Shown: positions 27,849 through 36,365, counted from the stretch's first letter. The stretch: DNA of 40,665 nucleotides from Paralimibaculum aggregatum (GCF_030270585.1 NZ_BSYI01000049.1:1-40665), one strand, 5' to 3'. Numbers and translations are program-made. Notes: a model not told the origin generated them from the letters alone.

Positions 27849-28835
27849 TCAGTCGGCCGGCGGATAGGCGACGCTCTCGTCGATGAAGGCGTTGCTGAAG
27901 CGCGCCGTCACGTCGAAATCCGGCAGCCCGTAGGCCTCCTGCACCACGCCGTAGTCGGAGGCGATCCGGTCCATGTCCCAGGCGCCGACGGGCAGCGCCT
28001 GGCCGGTGCCGGGCATCACGCGGGCGGCGTATTCGAACTGCCGCTCGGCATCGGAGGTCTTCATCGAGACGGCGCTGGAGAGCGCCTCGGTGCAGGGCTC
28101 CGGCGTCTCGAGGCAGAAGGCGAAGGCGCGCTGGGTCACCTGCACCACGGCGCGCACCGCGTCCTGCTTCTCGGCCAGCACCCGGTCGGAGGCATAGTAG
28201 GCCAGGCTGTAGGTGTTCATCCCGTGGTCGCGCAGCAGCGCATAGCCGAGATCGTCGCCGAAGATGTCCTCGTAGATGAAGTGCACCGAGTAGAAATGCG
28301 TGGTCACGTCCACCGCGCCCGACTGCAGCGCCGCGACCTTGCCGGTGGGCTGCAGGTTGACCCATTCCACGGTGTCCGGGTCGATGCCGAGCGCCTTGGC
28401 GGCGGGCTGCCACATCTGCCGGGTGGCGTCGAAGGCCGGTGCGCCGATCTTCTTGCCGGCGAAGTCCTGCACGCCCGAGATGCCGGAGCTCTTCTTCCAG
28501 TAGAGCCCGGCGGCGTTGTCGTTATAGGCCACGAAGACCCCGGTGAAGGGCGCGCCCTTGGCGAGGAACTGCAGCGCCGTCGGGGTGTCGATGATCGCCA
28601 TGTCGGCCTGCCCGACCTCGAGCGCGGTGGCGGCGGCGCCGGAGCCGGTGCCCTGCCGGATCTCCAGCTCGACGCCAGCATCGGCATACCAGCCCTGGGC
28701 CTGCGCGTAGTAGACCGGGGCATGGTCGCCGCCGGCGGTCCAGTTGAGCTGCAGGCTGATCTCCTCGGCGGCGGCGGCGCCCCCGGCGGTCAGCAGCGCG
28801 GCCAGCGCCGCGGCGGTCCCTGTGATGCGTTTCAT
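27849..28835 (-). CDS. ABC transporter binding protein, NMT1/THI5-like (SsuA/ThiY class)
   Basis: A 328-residue periplasmic binding protein. It has a signal peptide (MKRITGTAAALAALLTAGGA, cleavage near AAA-EE) and the NMT1 opening LQLNWTAGGDHAPVYYAQAQ followed by GWYADAGVELEIRQGTGSG. Members bind pyrimidines, aliphatic sulfonates, nitrate or aromatic acids. The LNW-x-AGGDHAPVYYA pattern is closest to the hydroxymethylpyrimidine/riboflavin/N-heterocycle type, but the ligand is not certain. The start has GAGGGAGG upstream. It works with the ATPase and permease encoded just before it in the operon. Confidence 0.9.
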   Translation of the reverse strand: MKRITGTAAALAALLTAGGAAAAEEISLQLNWTAGGDHAPVYYAQAQGWYADAGVELEIRQGTGSGAAATALEVGQADMAIIDTPTALQFLAKGAPFTGVFVAYNDNAAGLYWKKSSGISGVQDFAGKKIGAPAFDATRQMWQPAAKALGIDPDTVEWVNLQPTGKVAALQSGAVDVTTHFYSVHFIYEDIFGDDLGYALLRDHGMNTYSLAYYASDRVLAEKQDAVRAVVQVTQRAFAFCLETPEPCTEALSSAVSMKTSDAERQFEYAARVMPGTGQALPVGAWDMDRIASDYGVVQEAYGLPDFDVTARFSNAFIDESVAYPPAD

Positions 28836-28881
28836 GGTTTTCCTCCCTCGTTATTCTTGGCGCCCGGGTCGGTGCACGCGG

Positions 28882-29646
28882 TCAGTGCATTCCGAGCAGG
28901 TGGTAGATCTCGCGGGTGTAGTTTCCGAACTTCTCCGTGGTCTTGACGTCCAGCGTGCGCGGCTCGGGCAGGTCGATCTCGAACTGCGCCGCCATCCGCG
29001 CCGGCCCTGCCGTCATCACCGCGACCTTGCTGCCGAGGAACACCGCCTCCTGGATGCCGTGGGTGACGAAGAGGATGGTCTTCGAGCTCTCGCGCCAGAT
29101 CCGCAGCAGCTCGAGGTTCATGCGCTCGCGGGTCAGCGCGTCGAGCGCGCCGAACGGCTCGTCCATCAGGATCAGCTTGGGGTCGTGCACCAGCGCCCGC
29201 GCGATCGAGGCGCGCTGCTGCATGCCGCCCGAGAGCTGCTGCGGATAGGCGTCGGCGAATTTCGAGAGCCCGACCATCTCGAGCAGGTCGCGCGCCCGCT
29301 CGCGGCTGGCCCGGCGCGGCAGGCCGAGGATCTCGGCCGGCAGCATCACGTTGTCGATGATCGTGCGCCATTTCAGCAGCAGCGCCTTCTGGAACACCAT
29401 CCCGACATCGCGGCCCGGGGTGAACGGGCTGTCCGGCGTGCCGATCTCCACGGTGCCGCCGCTCGCGGCCTGCAGCTCGGCGAGGATCGAGAGCACGGTG
29501 GACTTGCCGCAGCCCGAGGGCCCGACGATGGAGACCAGCTCGCCCTCCTCGACGTCGAGGGTGACGTCGCGCACCGCGAGGAACTCCTGCGCGCCGGCGT
29601 GATAGGTCTTGGTGACGCCGACGAGGCGGACGAATGGCCGGGTCAT
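28882..29646 (-). CDS. ABC transporter ATPase (SsuB/TauB/ThiZ class)
   Basis: A 254-residue ATPase of the nitrate/sulfonate/bicarbonate class. Walker A GPSGCGKST, Q-loop VFQKALLLKWRT, signature LSGGMQQRASIARA, Walker B LILMDEPFGALD, H-loop FVTHGIQEA. Its ATG overlaps the stop of the permease gene (ATGA), and the binding-protein gene follows after 46 bp. The C-terminal EIYHLLG is typical of the class. Confidence 0.94.
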   Translation of the reverse strand: MTRPFVRLVGVTKTYHAGAQEFLAVRDVTLDVEEGELVSIVGPSGCGKSTVLSILAELQAASGGTVEIGTPDSPFTPGRDVGMVFQKALLLKWRTIIDNVMLPAEILGLPRRASRERARDLLEMVGLSKFADAYPQQLSGGMQQRASIARALVHDPKLILMDEPFGALDALTRERMNLELLRIWRESSKTILFVTHGIQEAVFLGSKVAVMTAGPARMAAQFEIDLPEPRTLDVKTTEKFGNYTREIYHLLGMH

Positions 29647-30398
29647 TTGCCGATCCCCTTGCGCGTGACGACGAGGTATTCGAGCCCGAGCACGAGGCCG
29701 TAGAGCGCCACGCCGATCAGGGTGATGAAGGCCAGCGCCATCATCATCGCCGAGGTGTTGAGGGCGTTCTGCTGCGCCAGCAGGAAGTAGCCGAGCCCCT
29801 TCTGCGAGGCGATGAACTCGCCGACGATGGCCCCCGCCACCGCCAGCACCGCGGCCACCTTCATGCCCGAGAAGAGATAGGGCAGCGAGCCGGGCAGCTG
29901 GATCTTCAGGAAGATCTGCCAGCGGTTCGCCTTCAGCGACTTCACCAGGTTGATCAGGTCCGGCTCGACCTCGAGCAGCCCGCGATAGGTGGTCAGCAGG
30001 ATCGGGAAGAAGCAGATGGTGAAGGCGATCACCATGTTGGGCACGATGCCGAAGCCGAGCCAGACGATGAAGAGCGGCGCCATCGCCACCTTCGGCACCA
30101 TGTTGAGCACCACCAGCAGCGGCATCAGCGCCGCGTTCAGCGCCGGCAGCCAGCTGAACAGCACCGCGAGGCCCACCCCGATCACCACGGCGAGCACATA
30201 GCCGCCGAAGATCTCCTGCGTCGTCGCCCAGATATGCGTGCCCCAGTTGTAGGAGGGCTCCCAGATCTCGGCCAGCGCCGCCCCCGGCGAGGGCAGCAGA
30301 TAGGCCGGCAGGTCGGTCATCACCGTTGCCAGCCACCAGACGACGACAAAGCCCGAAAGCCCGGCCGTGGCCCAGAGATAGCGCGACAGCAGGGTCAT
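29643..30398 (-). CDS. ABC transporter permease (SsuC/TauC/ThiX class)
   Basis: A 251-residue inner-membrane permease with about six hydrophobic segments. It shows the family region YLLPSPGAALAEIWE near the N-terminus, the NMVPKVAMAPLFIVWLGFG stretch, and the EAA loop LLEVEPDLINLVKSLKANRW with LPGSLPYLFSGMKVA. It begins only 3 bp after the epimerase-like gene and overlaps the ATPase gene by 4 bp, tying the transporter to the enzymes of the operon. Confidence 0.93.
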   Translation of the reverse strand: MTLLSRYLWATAGLSGFVVVWWLATVMTDLPAYLLPSPGAALAEIWEPSYNWGTHIWATTQEIFGGYVLAVVIGVGLAVLFSWLPALNAALMPLLVVLNMVPKVAMAPLFIVWLGFGIVPNMVIAFTICFFPILLTTYRGLLEVEPDLINLVKSLKANRWQIFLKIQLPGSLPYLFSGMKVAAVLAVAGAIVGEFIASQKGLGYFLLAQQNALNTSAMMMALAFITLIGVALYGLVLGLEYLVVTRKGIGK

Positions 30399-30401
30399 GG
30401 C

Positions 30402-31448
30402 TCAGAAGCTCCCCGTGCGGACCTGGAACTTGGAGGGCTTGCCGTGGATCGGCTTGCCCTCCTTCACCCAGTCGGCCACCCAGCGGATCATCGCGTCCAT
30501 CGGCACCACCGGGTTGCCGTAGAGCCCGTTGGCCCGGTCGCAGTTGACCAGCAGGCAGTGGTCGGATTCCGCGCCCTCGAAAACCGGCTCGCGGCCCAGC
30601 GCCTCGCCGAAGCGGTTGGCGAGATAGCGCACCGAGACATGCTCCGGCCCGCCGATGTTGATCGGGCTCGCCGGCGTCTCGCAGTTGGCCAGCGTGCGGA
30701 GAAACTGGGCGTTGGCATCGCCTTGCCACATGATGTTCACGTGGCCGGTGGCGAGCGGGATCGGCGTGCCGTCCTTCACCCACTGCGCGATCTCCTGCAT
30801 CACGCCATAGCGCGGGTCGATCGCGTAGACGAAGCGCAGCAGCCGCCCCGGCGTGCCGTGCCTGCGCGAGAAGTACTGGAAGGTGCGCTCCCGCCCGACC
30901 ACCGAGTTGGCGTATTCGCCGGGGCGCGCCAGCGGCGGGCTCGCCTCGGTCACGCCGCCATGCAGCGGGTTCGACCACGGATAGACATGGATGGTGGAGA
31001 AGGCGACGATGCGGCTCTCGCGGAACGCCTCGGCGGTGATCTGCGGCGCCAGCGTGTTCATCGCCCAGAGGAAGTCCTCGCGGCCGCTGGCGTCGAATTT
31101 CAGCCCGGCCATGTAGATCACGTTGGGCAGCTTCGGCAGCGCGTTCACCGCCTCGCGGTCGAGCAGGTCGCAGCGGATGGTCTCGACGCCCCAGGCGTTG
31201 AGACGCTCCTCCACGCCCTCCTCGGAGAAGCGCGAGACGCCGATCACCCGCTTGTCCGGGGCGGCGCGCTTGGCCATCCGCGCCATGGTGACGCCGATCT
31301 TGCCGCCGACGCCGAGGATGATGATGTCGCCCTCCAGCCCGTTCAGGTCGCGCACGACGCCTTCGGTGGGCAGCGACATGAAGTCCTCGAGATGCGCGAC
31401 ATCGCGGAAGCTCTCGGGGAAGGTCTCGGGGGTGAGAAGCTCGGTCAT
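30402..31448 (-). CDS. NAD-dependent epimerase/dehydratase-family protein
   Basis: A 348-residue extended-SDR protein. The nucleotide-binding motif is GVGGKIG (residues 46-52), with D94 in RCDLLDRE and the AFSTIHVYP strand carrying S151. The catalytic YxxxK motif is altered: Y179-ANS-V183, with Val in place of Lys, followed by GRERTF. The substrate-domain INIGGPEHVSVRYLA segment is normal. Loss of the lysine argues for an atypical reaction or a different proton relay. The start at 31448 is favoured by AGGA 6 nt upstream; an ATG two codons earlier exists. The gene lies between the DapA-like gene (18-bp gap) and the permease gene. Substrate unknown. Confidence 0.85.
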   Translation of the reverse strand: MTELLTPETFPESFRDVAHLEDFMSLPTEGVVRDLNGLEGDIIILGVGGKIGVTMARMAKRAAPDKRVIGVSRFSEEGVEERLNAWGVETIRCDLLDREAVNALPKLPNVIYMAGLKFDASGREDFLWAMNTLAPQITAEAFRESRIVAFSTIHVYPWSNPLHGGVTEASPPLARPGEYANSVVGRERTFQYFSRRHGTPGRLLRFVYAIDPRYGVMQEIAQWVKDGTPIPLATGHVNIMWQGDANAQFLRTLANCETPASPINIGGPEHVSVRYLANRFGEALGREPVFEGAESDHCLLVNCDRANGLYGNPVVPMDAMIRWVADWVKEGKPIHGKPSKFQVRTGSF

Positions 31449-31466
31449 GGTCATTCCTGTGTTCGC

Positions 31467-32558
31467 TCAGGCCACCAGAGGCCGGGACTTGCCGGCATCG
31501 CTCAGCCAGCGGTCGAGATTGGCGCGGACGAAGGCGTCGTCGTTCATCTCGGGATATTGGCGATAGACGCGGTCGATCTCGGCGGCCTGGCCGGGGCTCA
31601 TCACCTCGGCCGGGTCGAGGCACCAGGTGCCGGCGAGCAGCCCCTGCCGGCGCAGCACCTCGAGGCAGCCGGGGATGCAGCCGCGCAGGTCGTTGATCGC
31701 GTCGTAGATCGCGAGGTTGCAGTCGGTGACGATGCTGTCCTGCGCCAGCAGGTCCTCGGGGATGTCCACGCCATCCGGCAGCGCGTGCACCCGGTCGAGC
31801 AGTTCCACCGCGGTCCTGGTCCAGACCGACCAGTGCCCGAGCAGGCCGCCGCGGATGCGCACGCGGGTCTCGCTGCGGCCGTCCTCGGAGCGGATCGCGA
31901 AGGGCTGCAGCAGGTCGAGCACGATGTGGTCGTCATTGCCGGTATAGAGGGTCACCCGGTCCGCCGCCCCGGCATCCTGCACGGCGCGGACGATCTCCAG
32001 CGTGCGGTAGCGGTCGAACGGCGCCATCTTGATCCCGGCGACGTTCTCGATCCCGGCGAAGGCGCGCCAGAAGCCGTAGGAGAGGTGGAAGCCCCCCACC
32101 GAGGGCAGCAGCGAGAAGCCGATCACCGGCATCACCGCGGCCACCGCGCGGCAATGCTCCAGCAGCTCCGCCTCCGAGGCGCCCTTCATCCGCGCGAGGT
32201 TGAGCAGCACGAAGTGATAGCCGAGCGCGCGCGCGGTTTCCGCCTCCGCCACCGCCTGCGCGGTGCGCCCGGTGACGCCGGCGACCAGCAGGCGCGGGTC
32301 CTCGGCCCAGTCGGCCACGGTCTCGGCGGCGAGCCGCAGCACCGGCTCGTAGAGCCCGGCCTCGCGGATCGCGAACTGCGTGGTGTGCACGCCGACCGCG
32401 ACGCCCCCCGCACCGGCATCGAGGTAGTAGCGCGTCACCGCGCGCTGGCGCACCGGGTCGAGACGGCGGCGCGCATCGAGCGCCAGCGGATGGGCGGGCA
32501 GCGCGGTGCCGCGGCGAAACCGGGCCAGCGCGGCGGCGGGAATGCTGTCGGGGGTCAT
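31467..32558 (-). CDS. dihydrodipicolinate synthase-family (DapA-like) aldolase
   Basis: A 363-residue class I aldolase-family TIM barrel, about 70 residues longer than DapA. The Schiff-base lysine is K177 in VAGIKMAPFDRY. The usual GTTGE substrate loop is replaced by GVHTTQF (residues 56-62), and the strand that normally carries the catalytic tyrosine reads VIGFSLLPSVGG, with no Tyr. It is therefore not lysine-biosynthetic and probably cleaves or condenses a 2-oxo acid in a catabolic route. The C-terminal extension (from about residue 290) has CNLAIYDAINDLRGCIPG. ATG 32558 overlaps the stop of the CoA-transferase gene by 4 bp. Confidence 0.86.
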   Translation of the reverse strand: MTPDSIPAAALARFRRGTALPAHPLALDARRRLDPVRQRAVTRYYLDAGAGGVAVGVHTTQFAIREAGLYEPVLRLAAETVADWAEDPRLLVAGVTGRTAQAVAEAETARALGYHFVLLNLARMKGASEAELLEHCRAVAAVMPVIGFSLLPSVGGFHLSYGFWRAFAGIENVAGIKMAPFDRYRTLEIVRAVQDAGAADRVTLYTGNDDHIVLDLLQPFAIRSEDGRSETRVRIRGGLLGHWSVWTRTAVELLDRVHALPDGVDIPEDLLAQDSIVTDCNLAIYDAINDLRGCIPGCLEVLRRQGLLAGTWCLDPAEVMSPGQAAEIDRVYRQYPEMNDDAFVRANLDRWLSDAGKSRPLVA

Positions 32559-34156
32559 GCGGTCACCTCGGCGGCCTTTGTGGCGGGGCACTGCCGGAAA
32601 TGCGCCGCATCCATCAGCGGCAGCGGGTCGGCGATGCGGACGGGGGCGAAATCCATCAGGTCGAGCACCTGGCTCTGCAGGTCGATCCCCGGCGCGATCT
32701 CGATCAGCTCGAGCCCGTCCGCCGCGGCGCGGAACACCGCGCGCTCGGTGACGATCAGCGCCTCCTGGCCGCGGATGCGCACGCCCTCGGCGACGCGGTA
32801 GGTGATCGAGGCGGCCGCGCGCACGAACTTGCGCACCTTGCCCTCGCGGGTGATCGCGAGGCGGCCGTCCGCCACCTCCGCCTGCAGCCCGCCGGTGGTG
32901 AAGGTGCCGGCGAAGATCAGCCGCCGCGCGTTCTGGGCAATGTCGATGAAGCCGCCCGCCCCCGGATTGGCCTTGCCGAACTTCGAGACGTTGACCACGC
33001 CGTCGGCGTCGTATTCCGCGAAGGAGAGCGCCGCGAAGGGGCAGAGCCCGCCGTCGATGGCGTCGAACTGCGTCACCCCGTCCATGATCGCGTCCGGGTT
33101 GATGTTGGCGGAGAACTGCCAGCCCGGCATCACCACCCCGCCATAGGCGCCGTGCTCGGTGGTGCCGGGATAGTCGGCCAGCCGCCCGTCATCGAAGAGC
33201 CCCTGCTCGGCCATCACCAGCGGCACGTCGGTGGCCGCGCCGAAGCCGAAGATCGAGAGCTCGTGCGGCCGCACCTCCGGCACGATGCGGTTGGCGATGA
33301 TCCGGTCCGCCGAGAAGGGCGGCGGCGACAGCGTCGCGATGTCGATCCGCGGCCCCGAGAAATAGGCCGGCTCATAGCGCACGCCGGTGGTCATCATCAT
33401 CTCGGGATCGACCACCACCTGGTCGACATAGACCCCCGGCAGGCGGACATCGCTGGCCTTGCGGGCGCCGGCCTCCACGACCCGGCGGACCTGCGCGATG
33501 ACCCGCCCGCCGCTGGCCTTGACGGCGAGCGCCAGCGCGGTGTTGGCGGTGGTGAGCGGCTCGTCCTCCCAGGAGAGGTTGCCGTGCTCGTCGGCGCTGG
33601 CGGCGCGCAGGATCGCCACGTCGAGCGGCCAGGTGGGGTAGTAGAGCAGCTCCTCGCCGTCGATCTCGATCACCCGCACGAGGTCCTCGGTGGTGCGCTC
33701 GGTGAAGCGCCCGCCGCCATGGCGCGGATCGGCATAGGTGCCGAGGCCGACCCGGGTGATGTAGCCCGGGCTCTTGCGGGCGACCTCGCGCAGCCACTGC
33801 ATGCTGGCGCCGATCGGCCAGGAATAGGCCTCGATGCGGTTCTCGCGGATCAGCCGCATCAGCTCCGGCCGCCGGCCGGTGGCGGGATCCACCGGGTTGA
33901 TGAAGCTGCCCGCGACGATGCGCTTCATCAGCCCCTCGCGGGCGACATGGTCCATGCCCTTGATGCCCATGGCATCGCCCGTGCCGCAGGGGAAATAGAA
34001 GGTGAGCCCGCGCGGCGCGCCGGTCTCGGCAAAGCGCCGCCCGAGGGCGCCGAGCACGGCATCCGGCGTGACCCAGCCGATCACCCCGGCGCTGGCCACC
34101 GCGGCGCCGTCCGGGATCGCGGCGACGGCCGCGTCTGCGCTGACGATCTTGCTCAT
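32555..34156 (-). CDS. acyl-CoA:acetate/3-ketoacid CoA-transferase-family protein
   Basis: A 533-residue fused (alpha plus beta) family I CoA-transferase, of normal length for the YdiF/propionate CoA-transferase group. The N-terminal half opens with the glycine-rich AVASAGVIGWVTPDAVLGAL, and the C-terminal half has FGFGAATDVPLVMAEQGLFD. The probable catalytic glutamate is E334 in TTEHGAYGGVVMPG, the position that forms the glutamyl-CoA intermediate in family members. It would move CoA between an acyl-CoA donor and a pathway acid. The start overlaps the stop of the enoyl-CoA hydratase-like gene (ATGA), and its own stop overlaps the aldolase start. Confidence 0.9.
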   Translation of the reverse strand: MSKIVSADAAVAAIPDGAAVASAGVIGWVTPDAVLGALGRRFAETGAPRGLTFYFPCGTGDAMGIKGMDHVAREGLMKRIVAGSFINPVDPATGRRPELMRLIRENRIEAYSWPIGASMQWLREVARKSPGYITRVGLGTYADPRHGGGRFTERTTEDLVRVIEIDGEELLYYPTWPLDVAILRAASADEHGNLSWEDEPLTTANTALALAVKASGGRVIAQVRRVVEAGARKASDVRLPGVYVDQVVVDPEMMMTTGVRYEPAYFSGPRIDIATLSPPPFSADRIIANRIVPEVRPHELSIFGFGAATDVPLVMAEQGLFDDGRLADYPGTTEHGAYGGVVMPGWQFSANINPDAIMDGVTQFDAIDGGLCPFAALSFAEYDADGVVNVSKFGKANPGAGGFIDIAQNARRLIFAGTFTTGGLQAEVADGRLAITREGKVRKFVRAAASITYRVAEGVRIRGQEALIVTERAVFRAAADGLELIEIAPGIDLQSQVLDLMDFAPVRIADPLPLMDAAHFRQCPATKAAEVTA

Positions 34157-34905
34157 GCCGGCACCGTGAAGCGGGCCAGCGTCGCCTTGGCCTCGGCGCT
34201 CTCGCAATCGGCGGCGAAGAGGCGGTTGGCCTCGGCGTCCTGGCGCTCGGCATCGGCGGCGATGGCGGCGGAGAAGAACCGCTTGGTCGAGCGCACGGCA
34301 TCGGCCGGCAGCGCGGCGATCCGGGCGGCCCAGTCCGAGGCCATGGCCAGCGCGCCGCCATCCTCGGCCAGCCCGTCGGCGACGCCGAGGCGCACCGCCT
34401 CCGCCCCGTCCATCTCGAGGAAGCCCCAGGTGATCTGCTGCGCCTTCACCGGGCCGACGCGGGCGAGCAGCGTCTGCAGCCCCCAGGGCGGGATCCAGCC
34501 GTTCGGCACCTCCGGCAGCCCCCATTTCGCGCCGCGCGCGGTCACCACCGCATCGCAGGCGGTGGCGAGGATGAAGCCGCCGCCGAGGGCATAACCCTCC
34601 ACCGCCGCGATCACCGGCACCGGCAGATGCGCGATGCGCCGGGCCATGGCGGCGGTCTCGGCCTCGTGGTGGCACATCTCCGGGATCGAGAGCCCGCCGA
34701 GCTCCTTGAGGTCGCTGCCCGAGCAGAAGGCCGGCGGCGCGCCGGCAAGCACCACCGCGCGGCAGCCCGGGTCCGCCGCCAGCGTCTCGAGCGCCGCGCC
34801 GAGCCCGGCCACGCTCTCCATCCCGAGCGCGTTGCGCCGCCGGGGCTTGTTCATGGTCACGACGGCAAAGCCCTCGTGCCGGTCTGTCTGGATCTGTTCC
34901 GTCAT
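34153..34905 (-). CDS. enoyl-CoA hydratase/isomerase-family protein
   Basis: A 250-residue crotonase-fold protein. Oxyanion-hole regions are present (FCSGSDLKEL near 60-69 and EGYALGGGFILA near 103-114), and the second catalytic glutamate is kept at E132 (KWGLPEV). The first catalytic glutamate of hydratases, at the position after GGGC, is replaced (GGGFI, I112). Simple hydration is therefore doubtful; isomerase, hydrolase or decarboxylase activity on a CoA ester is possible. It starts at ATG 34905 with AAAGGACC upstream, 11 bp after the FAD-oxidoreductase gene. Its stop overlaps the CoA-transferase start. Confidence 0.9.
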   Translation of the reverse strand: MTEQIQTDRHEGFAVVTMNKPRRRNALGMESVAGLGAALETLAADPGCRAVVLAGAPPAFCSGSDLKELGGLSIPEMCHHEAETAAMARRIAHLPVPVIAAVEGYALGGGFILATACDAVVTARGAKWGLPEVPNGWIPPWGLQTLLARVGPVKAQQITWGFLEMDGAEAVRLGVADGLAEDGGALAMASDWAARIAALPADAVRSTKRFFSAAIAADAERQDAEANRLFAADCESAEAKATLARFTVPA

Positions 34906-34916
34906 CCCTGGTCCTT

Positions 34917-36254
34917 TCAGTCGAGCCGCGCGCCGTCGCGGTTGAGGATGCCGCGCAGGTCGCGGCCGTCGATGGCGCGCGGCGCCAGTCCCTCGCGCAC
35001 CGCAAGGCGCGCGGCATGGCCGATGGCGTGGCCGTAGCCGAAGCACTGCGCGGTGACGCGCGCCGAGGCGACCGCCTCGTGCTCGGCCGAGAGGCAGCGC
35101 CCGGCGGCGAGGATCCCCTCCCCCCGCTCCGGCACGAAGCAGCCATAGGGCACCTCGTAGACATCGTTCAGCAGCCACTCGACGCGGGGCTTCTCGCCGG
35201 CATGCAGCTCGATCGGCCAGGGCGAGCGCACGATGCCGTCGGCGAACTTGGTGCCGGCCACCACGTCGCGGTTGCCGAGCCGCGCGGTGCCGGAGATCTG
35301 CCGCGTCTGGCGCACGCCGACCTGCACCGCCATGTCGTTGACGAAGGCGTTCTCGCAGCCGGCGAGGCGCGCGCGGAAGAAGCGCGCATAGTCGCGGGCC
35401 TGCCGGCGCCCCTGCGTCTCGGCCTCGGCGAAATCGCGCCAGTGGAGCGGGTTGAGCTCGCGCCCGTCGGCGCCGACGATGCGGGTGCAGTTGCAGAGCA
35501 GCTCGCCCGGGCGCGTGGTGGGAAAGAGCCAGATCTTGGCCCGCGGCAGGGTGAAGGTGCCGGCCCGGTTGGCCGCGGCGATCATCTCCGAGACCTCGGC
35601 CGGCATGATCGTGTCGTCGCCATAGGCGGCGCGGAAGGCCGGCACGTCGACCCCCATCAGCCGGAAGATCATGGTCGGGTTCTGCACCCGGCCGTTGTCG
35701 CCGACGAAGCTCGGCAGCCCGGCCATCGCCACCAGATCGGCATCGCCGGAGGCATCCACCGTGAGCGGCGCCAGCACCCTAAGCGGCCCCTGCTTGGTCC
35801 AGAGCTCGACGCCCTCGATGCGCTCGCCCTCCGCCAGCACCCGGGTGGCGACGGCGTGGTAGATCACCGTGACCCCGGCCTCGGCGAGCAGGTCGTCGGC
35901 GGTCTCGCGCCAGACGATCGGGTCGTGCACGCGGGTGAAGGTCTTGCCGTAGCGCACCGGATCGGCCAGCCCGCCGCGCGCCTCGAGCGCCCGGACGAAC
36001 GCCTCGGCAAAGCCGAACACCGCCTGCACCGGGCCGTTGCCGGGGTTGTCGGAAGCCTCGTAGAGCCCGCAGACGGTGCCGGAATGGCCGGCCACCGCGC
36101 CGCCGCCGCAGAAGCCGTGGCGCTCGATCAGCACCACCTCGAGCCCGCCGCGCGCCGCGGTGACCGCCGTGGCCACGCCCGCGGCGCCGCCGCCCACCAC
36201 CACCAGATCCGCGCGCAGCTGCTCCGTGCTGCGCATGTCCTGCGCGGCTGCCAT
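34917..36254 (-). CDS. FAD-dependent oxidoreductase (FAD_oxidored family)
   Basis: A 445-residue flavoprotein. The dinucleotide-binding motif is VVVGGGAAGVATAVTAARGG (residues 17-36), followed by VVLIERHGFCGGGAVAGHSG, a pattern of the FAD-dependent oxidoreductase family PF12831. The second FAD contact is LTVDASGDADLVAMAG, and the C-terminal FAD region is EGILAAGRCLSAEHEAVASA. It would oxidise or reduce the pathway substrate in the cytoplasm; the substrate is unknown. ATG 36254 is chosen because GGGGAGG lies 6 nt before it; an in-frame ATG at 36260 abuts that site. It is the first gene of the nine-gene operon and diverges from the GntR/FCD regulator gene. Confidence 0.9.
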   Translation of the reverse strand: MAAAQDMRSTEQLRADLVVVGGGAAGVATAVTAARGGLEVVLIERHGFCGGGAVAGHSGTVCGLYEASDNPGNGPVQAVFGFAEAFVRALEARGGLADPVRYGKTFTRVHDPIVWRETADDLLAEAGVTVIYHAVATRVLAEGERIEGVELWTKQGPLRVLAPLTVDASGDADLVAMAGLPSFVGDNGRVQNPTMIFRLMGVDVPAFRAAYGDDTIMPAEVSEMIAAANRAGTFTLPRAKIWLFPTTRPGELLCNCTRIVGADGRELNPLHWRDFAEAETQGRRQARDYARFFRARLAGCENAFVNDMAVQVGVRQTRQISGTARLGNRDVVAGTKFADGIVRSPWPIELHAGEKPRVEWLLNDVYEVPYGCFVPERGEGILAAGRCLSAEHEAVASARVTAQCFGYGHAIGHAARLAVREGLAPRAIDGRDLRGILNRDGARLD

Positions 36255-36275
36255 CGCCATCCTCCCCGTGTTCTC

Positions 36276-36313
36276 CATCTGACATATCAGATGTTTTATA
36301 GATGTGTATCTAT
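36276..36313. promoter_or_regulatory. two perfect inverted repeats in the FAD-oxidoreductase/GntR divergent promoter
   Basis: In the 111-bp, A+T-rich gap there are two perfect dyads only 4 bp apart. The first is CATCTGA-CATA-TCAGATG (36276-36293, 7-bp arms). The second is ATAGAT-GTGT-ATCTAT (36298-36313, 6-bp arms). Two dyads about 20 bp apart centre to centre, that is about two helical turns, suggest co-operative binding of a dimeric regulator. The adjacent GntR/FCD protein is the obvious candidate, because such regulators typically control a divergent catabolic operon and themselves. Confidence 0.65.
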
Positions 36314-36365
36314 TGCCGAACAGGCTGTCAATCGCTAGTCTCCGGCCGACAGGGAAAGGACCGGG

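Noticed and set aside
29634-32801. A 1055-codon open frame on the plus strand, and similar long antisense frames at 2090-3463, 3394-5034 and 16740-18944
   Set aside because: They lie opposite clearly recognisable genes with good start sites. Their translations are repetitive and rich in Arg, His, Asp and Val, and have no family landmarks. Such mirror frames are expected in very G+C-rich DNA.
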